Part shown: piece by piece, positions 32,269 through 44,064 of the stretch
How the letters are laid out: the number at the start of each line of letters is the position of its first letter
Numbering within the stretch: the stretch's first letter is position 1
Origin: Trichobilharzia regenti
Lineage: Eukaryota; Platyhelminthes; Trematoda; Strigeidida; Schistosomatidae
Direction: 5' to 3'
DNA length: 64,000 nucleotides
Assembly (NCBI GenBank): GCA_944472135.2
Contig: OX235264.1
Location: 89,042,319-89,106,318 of the forward strand
Translations under genes and position numbers: made by a program
Notes under the pieces: model-generated
Told to the model about the DNA's origin: nothing
The model's input: only the letters and a program-made list of their open reading frames with translations
Databases searched by the model: none

Positions 32269-33520
32269 TGTATTGCTATGTATTGTTTTCCGGCTTACGT
32301 AGTTTCTCTTGATTTCAAACTCTTCACCCTTGAACTAGTTCTGAAATGGGATCCTGTTATTCAACTGGCACACTGTGCACCTCACTGGTAGTCCTGCCAT
32401 CTACTCGTGCTCTTCTGGTCCCCCATCAGTAGTTAGGGATTAAGGAATTCTGGAGGGTGGGTTGGGTAGCTCAGTGGTTTGCAATGCTATCCCTATCTAT
32501 CGAACGGTATTAAGTAGTGAATGCCTTTCTGTGTGCCCGACTAGGCTTCTCTGTATCATTTGCTCACCACCTTTAGTTCAAAAATAAAATCCCAAAATGA
32601 ATGGCTTTCCATGATAATACATGTTGTCAGTGGAAAATTTGAGGAATCATTACGATTGGACCAATCACCAAGCCCTCTTAGATCTCTTGTTTACTCTAGA
32701 GTCCTGGTAGCAGGTGATTTTGAATACAATATTTCTGTAGTTGCGGTATACGTATAGTCAGATGTGGCCACACTTTCACTGCTCTGCCTCATCCTTTTAA
32801 TAATGAAGCGACATTCATCCTGTTCTGTCGTCTGCGCCTAGCTATACTGTTGACTTCTTAGATGCCTCACGTACATCTCAAAAGTGCGTAACCAGAGCCA
32901 TGGCTGAAGGTACTTGTGGGCACCTTGACTTGACAAGACGGATTTTGACTGTCGATATAATGGGATGAGTAGTTTGGAAATCCACCTAAAATAAACCATT
33001 TACAATGTTTGAATTAATTCGATTATTCCTGCTATTTCTATAAATACTATCTTTTACTCCTGGCCTACCTTTTGATAATATGATATCTGAGTGTCTTCTA
33101 TCAGCCTAATATTTTTCATTAGTATTTCATTGGATTATTTTGTATTTTCGATGTACCTTAATTGTGATTTATGGGGCCACAGACTTTATAAAGTCAAGTC
33201 CTGCTCTGTTTTAGCTGATTCAGTGTTTCACTGCGTAACTTACGAAAGTCTGGATTGTGTTATCTTGGTCGGCTTGTTTCGCGCATTCAGACAAAAAAAT
33301 AAGGACTCGGCCAGTGACGTCAAGAAATGGACAAATTGAGTAAGTGATAATGCGCCAAATAATAAATGGACGAGGAGTCTGAATAGCAGTTAACCTAACA
33401 AATCATTTATCTAGCGTCACATGCAGGAAAATGTTGTTACTTTGTTAACTGAGGTGATGGAATCGATACCAACTTAATAAAAACGTAACTTAGGTTAACA
33501 CTTTATCGCCCGGTACGTTC
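32269..33520. other. Unassigned part of unit 1
   Basis: Repeated in units 2 and 3 (34324-35574 and 36378-37628). It contains GGGTTGGGTAGCTCAGTGG, which matches a tRNA-type A box but lacks a convincing B box, and an 82-codon frame (33091-33339 and repeats) without recognisable motif. AT content is high. It may be the promoter side of the LINE, or unrelated flank carried by the duplication. Confidence 0.4.
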
Positions 33521-33595
33521 GAATCAGGTGACGATTTTGCAAGTGTTTTCGCTTATATTCATTTATTGGTTACTAATAATTGATCTTTAATAACG

Positions 33596-34042
33596 ATGGT
33601 TCAAAATTCTAAAAAGCGTGTTCGTGTGAACACCACTAATTTAGAAAATAGCACCGGCTCGTCTAATAACACATTACCACCCCATATTATTAGTAGTTCA
33701 CCCAACATAAAAGCCTCGAACATAACTCTGACCCCTGTAATACAGGTGGAAGATGTTCTGTCTGAAAAATTAGAGCTCTCTTACTTGACGTGCGTAATTA
33801 AAGAGATGCAGCTACAGATAGATGAATTGAAAACGAAATTAAGCTCACTAGAATGTATACCTGAAACTATCTCACGTATGAAGAAGGAACTGCAGGATCC
33901 TACAATCCTAAAGCTTTTTAATATGACCTCTAGAATGACTCATACTGACTCAGAAAGTGCGAGGGAGATTACTGCAAGTTGTACGATGAGAAAGCACAAG
34001 AATGAGCTCGAAATGTCTATTATATGTATATATATCCGATAA
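33596..34042 (+). pseudogene. LINE ORF1 N-terminal part, unit 2
   Basis: Same 148-codon frame as unit 1, with identical translation as far as I can compare. Confidence 0.65.
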
Positions 34043-34083
34043 AGTTAGAGTTTAAATAATCCAGCAAGTGAAATGATGCGTTC

Positions 34084-34263
34084 GGGTGAACAAAATGTCG
34101 TTGGAGTCAACACGTTTTCGTCGCAGTGAACAAGTTATCGTCTAGGTGAAAAAGTTGTCGTCGCGATGGACAATTTGTCGTTGGGGTCAACAACTTGTCG
34201 TCGGGGTGAACCGGTTATCATCAAGGACACCAATTTGTCGTCGCTGTCGAAATATCATGTCAG
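34084..34263 (+). repeat. 20-bp minisatellite, unit 2
   Basis: Same degenerate 20-bp array as at 31481. Confidence 0.8.
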
Positions 34264-35649
34264 GCTCACCAATTTTGTTGCGTGCGTTTTCTCACTAAAC
34301 TGCCATACACATATATTCCAGTTGTTTTGCTTTTTATTGTTTTTCGGCTTACGTAGTTTCTCTTGATTTCAAACTCTTCACCCTTGAACTAGTTCTGAAA
34401 TGGGATCCTGTTATTCAACTGGCACACTGTGCACCTCACTGGTAGTCCTGCCATCTACTCGTGCTCTTCTGGTCGCCCATCAGTAGTTAGGGATTAAGGA
34501 ATTCTGGAGGGTGGGTTGGGTAGCTCAGTGGTTTGCAATGCTATCCCTATCTATCGAACGGTATTAAGTAGTGAATGCCTTTCTGTGTGCCCGACTAGGC
34601 TTCTCTGTATCATTTGCTCACCACCTTTTGTTCAAAAATAAAATCCCAAAATGAATGGCTTTCCATGATAATACATGTTGTCAGTGGAAAATTTGAGGAA
34701 TCATTACGATTGGACCAATCACCAAGCCCTCTTAGATCTCTTGTTTACTCTAGAGTCCTGGTAGCAGGTGATTTTGAATACAATATTTCTGTAGTTGCGG
34801 TATACGTATAGTCAGATGTGGCCACACTTTCACTGCTCTGCCTCATCCTTTTAATAATGAAGCGACATTCATCCTGTTCTGTCGTCTGCGCCTAGCTATA
34901 CTGTTGACTTCTTAGATGCCTCACGTACATCTCAAAAGTGCGTAACCAGAGCCATGGCTGAAGGTACTTGTGGGCACCTTGACTTGACAAGACGGATTTT
35001 GACTGTCGATATAATGGGATGAGTAGTTTGGAAATCCACCTAAAATAAACCATTTACAATGTTTGAATTAATTCGATTATTCCTGCTATTTCTATAAATA
35101 CTATCTTTTACTCCTGGCCTACCTTTTGATAATATGATATCTGAGTGTCTTCTATCAGCCTAATATTTTTCATTAGTATTTCATTGGATTATTTTGTATT
35201 TTCGATGTACCTTAATTGTGATTTATGGGGCCACAGACTTTATAAAGTCAAGTCCTGCTCTGTTTTAGCTGATTCAGTGTTTCACTGCGTAACTTACGAA
35301 AGTCTGGATTGTGTTATCTTGGTCGGCTTGTTTCGCGCATTCAGACAAAAAAATAAGGACTCGGCCAGTGACGTCAAGAAATGGACAAATTGAGTAAGTG
35401 ATAATGCGCCAAATAATAAATGGACGAGGAGTCTGAATAGCAGTTAACCTAACAAATCATTTATCTAGCGTCACATGCAGGAAAATGTTGTTACTTTGTT
35501 AACTGAGGTGATGGAATCGATACCAACTTAATAAAAACGTAACTTAGGTTAACACTTTATCGCCCGGTACGTTCGAATCAGGTGACGATTTTGCAAGTGT
35601 TTTCGCTTATATTCATTTATTGGTTACTAATAATTGATCTTTAATAACG

Positions 35650-36096
35650 ATGGTTCAAAATTCTAAAAAGCGTGTTCGTGTGAACACCACTAATTTAGAA
35701 AATAGCACCGGCTCGTCTAATAACACATTACCACCCCATATTATTAGTAGTTCACCCAACATAAAAGCCTCGAACATAACTCTGACCCCTGTAATACAGG
35801 TGGAAGATGTTCTGTCTGAAAAATTAGAGCTCTCTTACTTGACGTGCGTAATTAAAGAGATGCAGCTACAGATAGATGAATTGAAAACGAAATTAAGCTC
35901 ACTAGAATGTATACCTGAAACTATCTCACGTATGAAGAAGGAACTGCAGGATCCTACAATCCTAAAGCTTTTTAATATGACCTCTAGAATGACTCATACT
36001 GACTCAGAAAGTGCGAGGGAGATTACTGCAAGTTGTACGATGAGAAAGCACAAGAATGAGCTCGAAATGTCTATTATATGTATATATATCCGATAA
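35650..36096 (+). pseudogene. LINE ORF1 N-terminal part, unit 3
   Basis: Same 148-codon frame as unit 1, with identical translation. Confidence 0.65.
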
Positions 36097-36137
36097 AGTT
36101 AGAGTTTAAATAATCCAGCAAGTGAAATGATGCGTTC

Positions 36138-36317
36138 GGGTGAACAAAATGTCGTTGGAGTCAACACGTTTTCGTCGCAGTGAACAAGTTATCGTCTAGG
36201 TGAAAAAGTTGTCGTCGCGATGGACAATTTGTCGTTGGGGTCAACAACTTGTCGTCGGGGTGAACCGGTTATCATCAAGGACACCAATTTGTCGTCGCTG
36301 TCGAAATATCATGTCAG
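36138..36317 (+). repeat. 20-bp minisatellite, unit 3
   Basis: Same degenerate 20-bp array as at 31481. Confidence 0.8.
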
Positions 36318-37703
36318 GCTCACCAATTTTGTTGCGTGCGTTTTCTCACTAAACTGCCATACACATATATTCCAGTTGTTTTGCTTTTTATTGTTTTTCG
36401 GCTTACGTAGTTTCTCTTGATTTCAAACTCTTCACCCTTGAACTAGTTCTGAAATGGGATCCTGTTATTCAACTGGCACACTGTGCACCTCACTGGTAGT
36501 CCTGCCATCTACTCGTGCTCTTCTGGTCGCCCATCAGTAGTTAGGGATTAAGGAATTCTGGAGGGTGGGTTGGGTAGCTCAGTGGTTTGCAATGCTATCC
36601 CTATCTATCGAACGGTATTAAGTAGTGAATGCCTTTCTGTGTGCCCGACTAGGCTTCTCTGTATCATTTGCTCACCACCTTTTGTTCAAAAATAAAATCC
36701 CAAAATGAATGGCTTTCCATGATAATACATGTTGTCAGTGGAAAATTTGAGGAATCATTACGATTGGACCAATCACCAAGCCCTCTTAGATCTCTTGTTT
36801 ACTCTAGAGTCCTGGTAGCAGGTGATTTTGAATACAATATTTCTGTAGTTGCGGTATACGTATAGTCAGATGTGGCCACACTTTCACTGCTCTGCCTCAT
36901 CCTTTTAATAATGAAGCGACATTCATCCTGTTCTGTCGTCTGCGCCTAGCTATACTGTTGACTTCTTAGATGCCTCACGTACATCTCAAAAGTGCGTAAC
37001 CAGAGCCATGGCTGAAGGTACTTGTGGGCACCTTGACTTGACAAGACGGATTTTGACTGTCGATATAATGGGATGAGTAGTTTGGAAATCCACCTAAAAT
37101 AAACCATTTACAATGTTTGAATTAATTCGATTATTCCTGCTATTTCTATAAATACTATCTTTTACTCCTGGCCTACCTTTTGATAATATGATATCTGAGT
37201 GTCTTCTATCAGCCTAATATTTTTCATTAGTATTTCATTGGATTATTTTGTATTTTCGATGTACCTTAATTGTGATTTATGGGGCCACAGACTTTATAAA
37301 GTCAAGTCCTGCTCTGTTTTAGCTGATTCAGTGTTTCACTGCGTAACTTACGAAAGTCTGGATTGTGTTATCTTGGTCGGCTTGTTTCGCGCATTCAGAC
37401 AAAAAAATAAGGACTTGGCCAGTGACGTCAAGAAATGGACAAATTGAGTAAGTGATAATGCGCCAAATAATAAATGGACGAGGAGTCTGAATAGCAGTTA
37501 ACCTAACAAATCATTTATCTAGCGTCACATGCAGGAAAATGTTGTTACTTTGTTAACTGAGGTGATGGAATCGATACCAACTTAATAAAAACGTAACTTA
37601 GGTTAACACTTTATCGCCCGGTACGTTCGAATCAGGTGACGATTTTGCAAGTGTTTTCGCTTATATTCATTTATTGGTTACTAATAATTGATCTTTAATA
37701 ACG

Positions 37704-38150
37704 ATGGTTCAAAATTCTAAAAAGCGTGTTCGTGTGAACACCACTAATTTAGAAAATAGCACCGGCTCGTCTAATAACACATTACCACCCCATATTATTA
37801 GTAGTTCACCCAACATAAAAGCCTCGAACATAACTCTGACCCCTGTAATACAGGTGGAAGATGTTCTGTCTGAAAAATTAGAGCTCTCTTACTTGACGTG
37901 CGTAATTAAAGAGATGCAGCTACAGATAGATGAATTGAAAACGAAATTAAGCTCACTAGAATGTATACCTGAAACTATCTCACGTATGAAGAAGGAACTG
38001 CAGGATCCTACAATCCTAAAGCTTTTTAATATGACCTCTAGAATGACTCATACTGACTCAGAAAGTGCGAGGGAGATTACTGCAAGTTGTACGATGAGAA
38101 AGCACAAGAATGAGCTCGAAATGTCTATTATATGTATATATATCCGATAA
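37704..38150 (+). pseudogene. LINE ORF1 N-terminal part, unit 4 (next to the LINE body)
   Basis: Same 148-codon frame. Here the rest of ORF1 follows, but only after a 622-bp intervening segment. The last shared stretch (37963-38063) is repeated at 38685-38785, after which ORF1 goes on as EFAKQLENAIDFLSSEV. So the N-terminal part, the intervening block with the minisatellite and the C-terminal part are joined by a duplicated 101-bp overlap. Confidence 0.7.
37963..38063 (+). repeat. 101-bp direct repeat, left copy
   Basis: GTATACCTGAAACTATCTCA... to ...CTGACTCAGAA; repeated 722 bp downstream with three or four differences. It lies in ORF1 coding sequence. Confidence 0.9.
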
Positions 38151-38191
38151 AGTTAGAGTTTAAATAATCCAGCAAGTGAAATGATGCGTTC

Positions 38192-38371
38192 GGGTGAACA
38201 AAATGTCGTTGGAGTCAACACGTTTTCGTCGCAGTGAACAAGTTATCGTCTAGGTGAAAAAGTTGTCGTCGCGATGGACAATTTGTCGTTGGGGTCAACA
38301 ACTTGTCGTCGGGGTGAACCGGTTATCATCAAGAACACCAATTTGTCGTCGCTGTCGAAATATCATGTCAG
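38192..38371 (+). repeat. 20-bp minisatellite, unit 4
   Basis: Same degenerate 20-bp array as at 31481, here lying between the two 101-bp direct repeats. Confidence 0.8.
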
Positions 38372-38671
38372 GCTCACCAATTTTGTTGCGTGCGTTTTCT
38401 GACTATACTGCCATACACATATATTCCAGAATTTCTTCATTCTTATTAATATGCTCAGACTTTTTGGCTACTCGATGCCCACAACGTAAATCAAAAGGCA
38501 CTTGCGAAAATTACGAATATGTATTGCAACGATAATCAAATTCGAAATTGTGTCAAGGTAGTGTTCAACAGTAAATTCACAAATGTTTGCGAAGTACATA
38601 TAAAATCGGTCTGTATACACATATAATACAAGTATACAAATTAGATTAAAAAGCGTGTTTACAGTTGGTAT

Positions 38672-39811
38672 ATGGGTACTACACGTATACCCGAAACTAT
38701 CTCACGTATGAAGAAGGAACTGCAGGATCCTACAATTCTAAAGCTTTTTAATATGACCTCTAGTATGACTCATACTGACTCAGAATTTGCGAAGCAGTTA
38801 GAAAACGCCATCGACTTTCTATCCAGCGAAGTTGTTAAAAGGTTGGCTTCAAAACAAAACGCAAAAGTGTATCATGTACCGGATAGCGAGCCCATAAAGT
38901 CAGTCCAGCACTCATTGCTGAAGGCTGAAAATCTCTTGAATGCACCTTATCAGTGCATTCGCCTAAGCAAAAAAAACTAAAGCATTCTTGTCCTATACTC
39001 TTTAGGTTCGACAGCTACATAACAGCTGAACGATTTAAGATGGCCGAAAATCTTCTGGCTACCGCCACTAAATTCAAGACTATTAAAGTACTCTCGGATA
39101 AAACGACAAGCCAAAGGTAACAACTAAGAACTCCATCGAAACAAAGTTGACAACACTGAGAAATATATGTGGTATCAGCGCTAAAGTGTCGACGGACACT
39201 GAAGCACAGCAAGTCACGTGTATAGTGTTAGGAGAAAAACGGCAGTTAAGAGCGACCCGAAACTCATTAAGAGCAGTGTCACTGGGTGCAATCTTAGAGT
39301 ACATGTGAGCACATCTCGAAAACCTGCTGACCTACATGAGGTTGACATAGACGCACAAACTGCGGCTGACCAGAAACTACTGGCAAACCACACTCAATCT
39401 GGATCCAAGCCAGTGAGTCCCTCAGTAGAAACCGCAGAAAAGACCACAAAGCCTAGAGTCCCACCCCAGACTTCGACATACCTCCCTCGTAATAAGTCTA
39501 ATAAGCAGCATGTCAGTCTAAAAAATGACAAAGCGTGGGTAACGAAGCACATTCCCAAAGACGTCACGCAGCATGTGAGAAGGAATATCCCTTCCCGAAC
39601 TGGAAGTAACATGCCTAACAACGCACATAACTTGGGAATGCAACGTAGAATGAATCCTCAGGATATATGGAGCACTAAACGGAACTCATATAGGCAACAT
39701 ATTAACGAAAGTTCTCGTCCAAACTCTCGCACTATGTTGAACCTCATCAAAATAATGAGTATAGGTCGACACTTGATCGCCTCAATAACTTCACTCACAC
39801 ATGTGAGGTGA
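38672..39811 (+). pseudogene. CR1-like LINE ORF1, C-terminal part, frameshifted
   Basis: ORF1 protein of a CR1-like LINE, expected to bind element RNA. After the 101-bp repeat the frame reads NAIDFLSSEVVKRLASKQ, then a probable RNA-binding domain (VYHVPDSEPIKSVQHSLLKA, CIRLSKK). A frame break in the A8 run near 38968 stops it at 38980; the domain goes on in another frame (RFDSYITAERFKMAENLLA ... DKTTSQR) to about 39119. A third frame (39218-39811) carries a basic, Pro/Ser/Asn-rich tail. At least two breaks. The inverted relative at 55593-63109 carries the same domain order. Confidence 0.7.
38685..38785 (+). repeat. 101-bp direct repeat, right copy
   Basis: Partner of 37963-38063. The pair flanks a 622-bp block absent from a simple ORF1. 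Confidence 0.9.
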
Positions 39812-39989
39812 GCCAATATGCATACGGCTATGAAAGCCCCATGAGTTACAACCACCAAGGTAATCTTAACACAGGGTACCTAGGTCCAGCAAATTACAAC
39901 GCAAATTGAAGGGCGAAAGGAGCAGCCGGTTGCTTAATATATGCCTCTAAATCCACTAACTCCAATACTTTCAATGACCCAACAACTCA

Positions 39990-42576
39990 CAAACCCCGAG
40001 AATCTAAGTGTATAAGCATCCACACAAACAAAAGTAAAATTCTCGTGGGATGTATATACAGACCCCCAAGTAGTCCTGAAATGGCTGATATAGCAATTGC
40101 AGAAATACTAGAGAATGCAGCTACGCTGGACTTCGACTACAAAGTAGTATGTGGAGATTTTTAACTTGCCCGGAGTGAACTGGGATACCTGTACAGGACC
40201 TAGAATCCATGAAGGGCTACTACAAGCTATAGACATAGGAGGATGGAAGCAGTGCGTACGCCTTCCTGCAAGAAACCAAAATACTCTTGACTTAATCCTC
40301 TGTCATAACATAGAGCTCATCTCGATAGAGGTGGGAAATAAACTCGATAACAATGATCACAACATATTGTACTGCACGCTACCCCTCCGACTAACAACTA
40401 AATACACACCTAAAAATTCCCCGGCGCGCTAGCAATATAGGGACTATAAGAATGCTGATTGGGAATTCCTATCAGATCTGTTGAGAAGTTCTGACCGGGA
40501 AGAATATTTCATCATTAATAACTTAGAAGTATCACTTGAGATTTTCTACAAAACAGTTGGCTCAGCAAGAGACATCGCGCCCCTAAAATCTGCTCTAAAG
40601 ACACCAACTCCATTTACTGACCGGAAAACGCGACTGAAACAAAAGAAATTGGAAAGAAAATACCATGTATTTAAGGAATTTAATGTGTTAAAACAAATAC
40701 ATGAAACTCTTAAACTGCTTGAAGAGAAACACAAAATGGAGTCACAACATGAGGAAAATAAAGCGCTAAAGGGTAACACAAAACTCAGGAACTTTGTAGG
40801 ATATTGCAAAAACGTCTAAAAGCAGTAAAGACAATAATGTAAGCATCTTGGAACATAGGGGTGTAATATACAACGATCCCCAGGTAATAAGTGAACTCCT
40901 CAGTGAATGGTTTTGCAACAACCTCAGAGTGCACCCGACCCCAAATTTCCAAATGACCTGCAAAGTCACCACAAATCAGGAGGAATAGATTTTAATATAC
41001 AAAATATAGACTCAGCGATTAAGACATTGAAGTCAAATGGCAGTACTGGAACAGACGACATACCATCTGTCATATACAAAAATGGTAGCACGGAAATGGT
41101 AGTCTTGTTACTTAGAATATTTACTCTGTCACTGGAAACTGGAACTTATCCTGAAGTGTGGAAAACCACATACATACTACCTAAGCACAAAGCAGGGGCC
41201 AAAACCAGTGCATGCAACTATAGACCTATTAATATAACACCGGTAATATCACGAATAATGGAGAAAGTGGTTAAAGACCAAGTGTCAGACAACTTACTAG
41301 AACATGAACTTATCAACCCATCACAACACGGATTCCTCAAAAAGAGATCATGTGCGACCTGTCACATAGACTTTTTCAATGAAGTTACACGAAGCAGGGA
41401 CAACAGAAAACTAGTTATTATGCTATATTTCGATATAACAAAAGCCTTTGATAGACTCCCCCATAATCTGCTAGTCAGGAGGTTATGCTCACTAGGGATA
41501 TGTGACCCTCTCCTGAGCTGGATAAAATCATTTCTCCGTGACAGGAATCAGATAACAAAGTTGGCTCGATAATCTCAAGGCATAAACCAGCAAGTAGTGG
41601 AGCAATTCAGGGAGGTGTATTAGGCCCACCCCTATTCATAATATATATATATATATATATATATAACAGTACCTGTGAGTGCTTTAGTATTGCTAAACCA
41701 ATACTATATGCAGATGACTTGAAAGTGACCTATAAATGCACGAACACAGATCTCGGAATAACAGTAAACGCCATACAGCAATAATTAGAAAAAATGGATA
41801 GATGGTGTGACACCTGGCAACTCCAGTTTAATGTCGACAAATGTGGCTGGCTCTGCATAGGTTACAACAATTTAGAACTTGACCTGACAATTCAAGGCCG
41901 TGCACTCTTACAACTGGAATCTGTATTGGACCTAGGACTGAAATACTCATATGACTTATCATTTTCTGAACATATCTCCAAACAAGTGTCAAAGTCACGC
42001 AGACTTATCGGCTTTCTACTCAGGAACTTTTACAGAAATGAGTCCAGAATTCTGTTGTACAAGGTTTGTGTGCGTCCTTTATTTGATTACTGTTCATTCA
42101 TGTATAGTAGTATACGCATAGAGGACAAATTGAAAGTCGAGGGAGTGCAGAGGTACTTCACGTCAAAATTACTCGGAACCGAAAATGGTGCGAACTACTC
42201 CACTAGATGTGATACCCTAGGATTAGAAACACTATGGCTAAGACGCCTGAGACTAAACTTAACACTTTACTATGAGCTTCTAAACCACTTAGTTTTTACC
42301 TCTACTAATGGCACTCAACTTTCAGATGACGATGGCCGCAAACTAAGACACACTAAGGGTACAGTAGCTATCGAACAATGTAAAACAGCTACCAGGCAAA
42401 AGTTTTATTTGATTAGGTATGCACAGATACGGAATAAACTACCGATGGAAATGCGTCAAGCAGGTATTTATCGAAAACTACAAGAGTTTCCAAAAGATAG
42501 TAGTCCTAGTTCCCATCTGAGAGCCTCCAAAATTAATAATAATAATATATGTCAGTCTCGTCTCATAAACCGTTAA
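39990..42576 (+). pseudogene. CR1-like LINE ORF2 (endonuclease and RT), broken
   Basis: AP-type endonuclease remains: KILVGCIYRPPSSPEM, then VVCGDF followed by a frame break in a T-run near 40160, continuing LPGVNW and LDLILCHN, NDHNILYCTL. A TAG at 40430-40432 and further breaks near 40819 follow. RT: FDITKAFDRLPHN, a (TA)n expansion at about 41640-41664 next to the QGGVLGPPLF box, catalytic LYADDLKVTY near 41709, and the C-terminal region 41794-42576 (FNVDKCGWLCIGY, FLLRNFYRNESR, LGLETLWLRRLRL). It ends in an (AAT)n tail at 42530, directly followed by the LTR at 42550. At least four breaks, so inactive. Confidence 0.8.
41640..41664 (+). repeat. (TA)n microsatellite in RT
   Basis: A pure AT-alternating run of about 26 bp lies directly after the QGGVLGPPLFII coding segment and interrupts the RT between this box and LYADD. 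Confidence 0.85.
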
Positions 42577-42913
42577 TGCCCAGCTCTCGCTTCGCTCGGG
42601 CCCACGCTGTTCCTTTGAGTTTCAGAAACGCTTAGTTATAACGGACGCAAAAACCAAAACACCGATCTGCTGCTTGTTATTTCTTTATTGTTACACCAAC
42701 ATATAAAAGGAATAAGCGAACTAAGTAAACTAAGGTCTGAAAACAAATATTACAATAATAAATCGTTGTTACTTCTGACGATGTTTCACTCTTCTTTCTG
42801 AACAGCGACCGATGAGACGATGACTGTCGTATTGATGCCTCCGCGAAAATTGGGGAAGTTGATTTTGAGCAAACAACCAAGAATTGATCGTTCAATCTTC
42901 AACTCCATTGACA
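42550..42913 (-). repeat. 3' LTR, Gag-membrane element copy 2
   Basis: 364 bp; plus-strand reading TGTCAGTCTCG...CCATTGACA. It carries the hairpin segment CCCAGCTCTCGCTTCGCTCG. Confidence 0.85.
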
Positions 42914-43624
42914 CTCCCCGGCAAAAAAGGGATCCAACCCTTTTTTCCTTCACGACCAATGCACGTTGACTTGGATGCCATTGCGAGAACCTGGGTCACA
43001 CGGACAGAGCTGAAATGGAAAACAAACAGAAAAGCCAACACACCACAAGCATACCCACAGCACAATCTCACACATCAATGACGACCTGCGCCTCCAGACA
43101 GAGACCTCCTCTTGACATCTTGCAACACAATCGCCATTTGCTAGAATGACTCTTGCAGAATGCAATGTGACCATAGCACCAACTCACGATACTCTACGCA
43201 CATCCTCTTAATTACTCACTACCAATTACCATTGAAATCGCTTGTCACTCATTCTGCCTCAGTTCTAGTAGCGGTGACGCATGCGAGCCTCAGTCGTTTA
43301 CACTCTTTCTCCCCGGCGTGTCGGACCGCAGCTAACAATTATCTCCGTGTGCATTTCATTCTCAGCAATAGCCTAGCCTCCCCGGCGTATACGACCCATC
43401 TGCTGTCTCTAACATCAATCAATTCATTCACGGATGTAGAAGACAAGAAACAACTTCAGAAGTAATCACGACGAAAATTTTAACAAAATTATGCAATAAC
43501 AACAAGATACGAAAACAACAAGTAAACACAATGAATCCAAAATACACCAATTGATATGACACACCACACGTATATACAAATAGTACAAACAACCTCGCCG
43601 ATCATGTCTTGGTGGAATTCCTTT

Positions 43625-44051
43625 GAAGAATTGCAGGACTTACACCAGTACGCCTACAACCCTTCACAGGTTGACGATTGTAAGTTGTGGAATGTCCAGA
43701 CACAAACAAGATTAACCAACAATTACATCAATTGGAACTCACACAACTATTTAACACAAACATATGTACAATCAACACATCAAATGTTGTGGATTCTGAC
43801 ACGACAAACTACCCTTGAAGAACCGTAGGACTTACAGCAGTACGCCTACATTCCTTCTCAGGTTGATGATCCAAGTGGAAGTCGTCCGGACACAAACAGA
43901 ATTACCAACAGCTAGATGACAGATGATATCAATTCAGTATATACAATATGAACATATGTACAAAATCACACACCAAGCACATTGGACTGCTCATTGATGC
44001 GCTACCCTTTGAAGAATTGTAGGACTTACAGCAGTACGCCTACAACCCTTC
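43625..44051 (-). other. Three 41-nt hairpin repeats, copy 2
   Basis: Hairpins at 44011-44051 (nearest the coding end), 43817-43857 and 43625-43665, read on the minus strand. Same stem, loop and order as in copy 1. Confidence 0.75.
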
Positions 44052-44064
44052 TCAGGTTGACGCT

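Larger units (their letters stand above)
30918..38429 (+). repeat. Four tandem copies of a 2,054-bp unit
   Basis: Units start GAATCAGGTGACG at 30918, 33521, 35575 and 37629. Units 2 and 3 are exactly 2,054 bp; unit 1 is 549 bp longer because of an insertion at 31719; unit 4 stops at TATATTCCAG (about 38429) and runs on into a CR1-like LINE. Each unit holds the first 148 codons of an ORF1-like frame, a 20-bp minisatellite and about 1.25 kb of unassigned sequence. Copies are nearly identical (for example CTCGGCC against CTTGGCC in one unit), so the amplification is recent. Confidence 0.92.

Noticed and set aside
32460..32520. tRNA gene or tRNA-derived SINE (perfect A box TAGCTCAGTGG; repeated in units 2 and 3)
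   Set aside because: No proper B box at the right distance (only ATCGAACGG) and no cloverleaf. Could be chance or a very old tRNA relic.
33091..33339. 82-codon hydrophobic frame repeated in the 2,054-bp units as a small membrane protein
   Set aside because: No homology or start context seen; AT-rich sequence often gives such Phe/Ile/Ser-rich frames, and identity follows from recent duplication.
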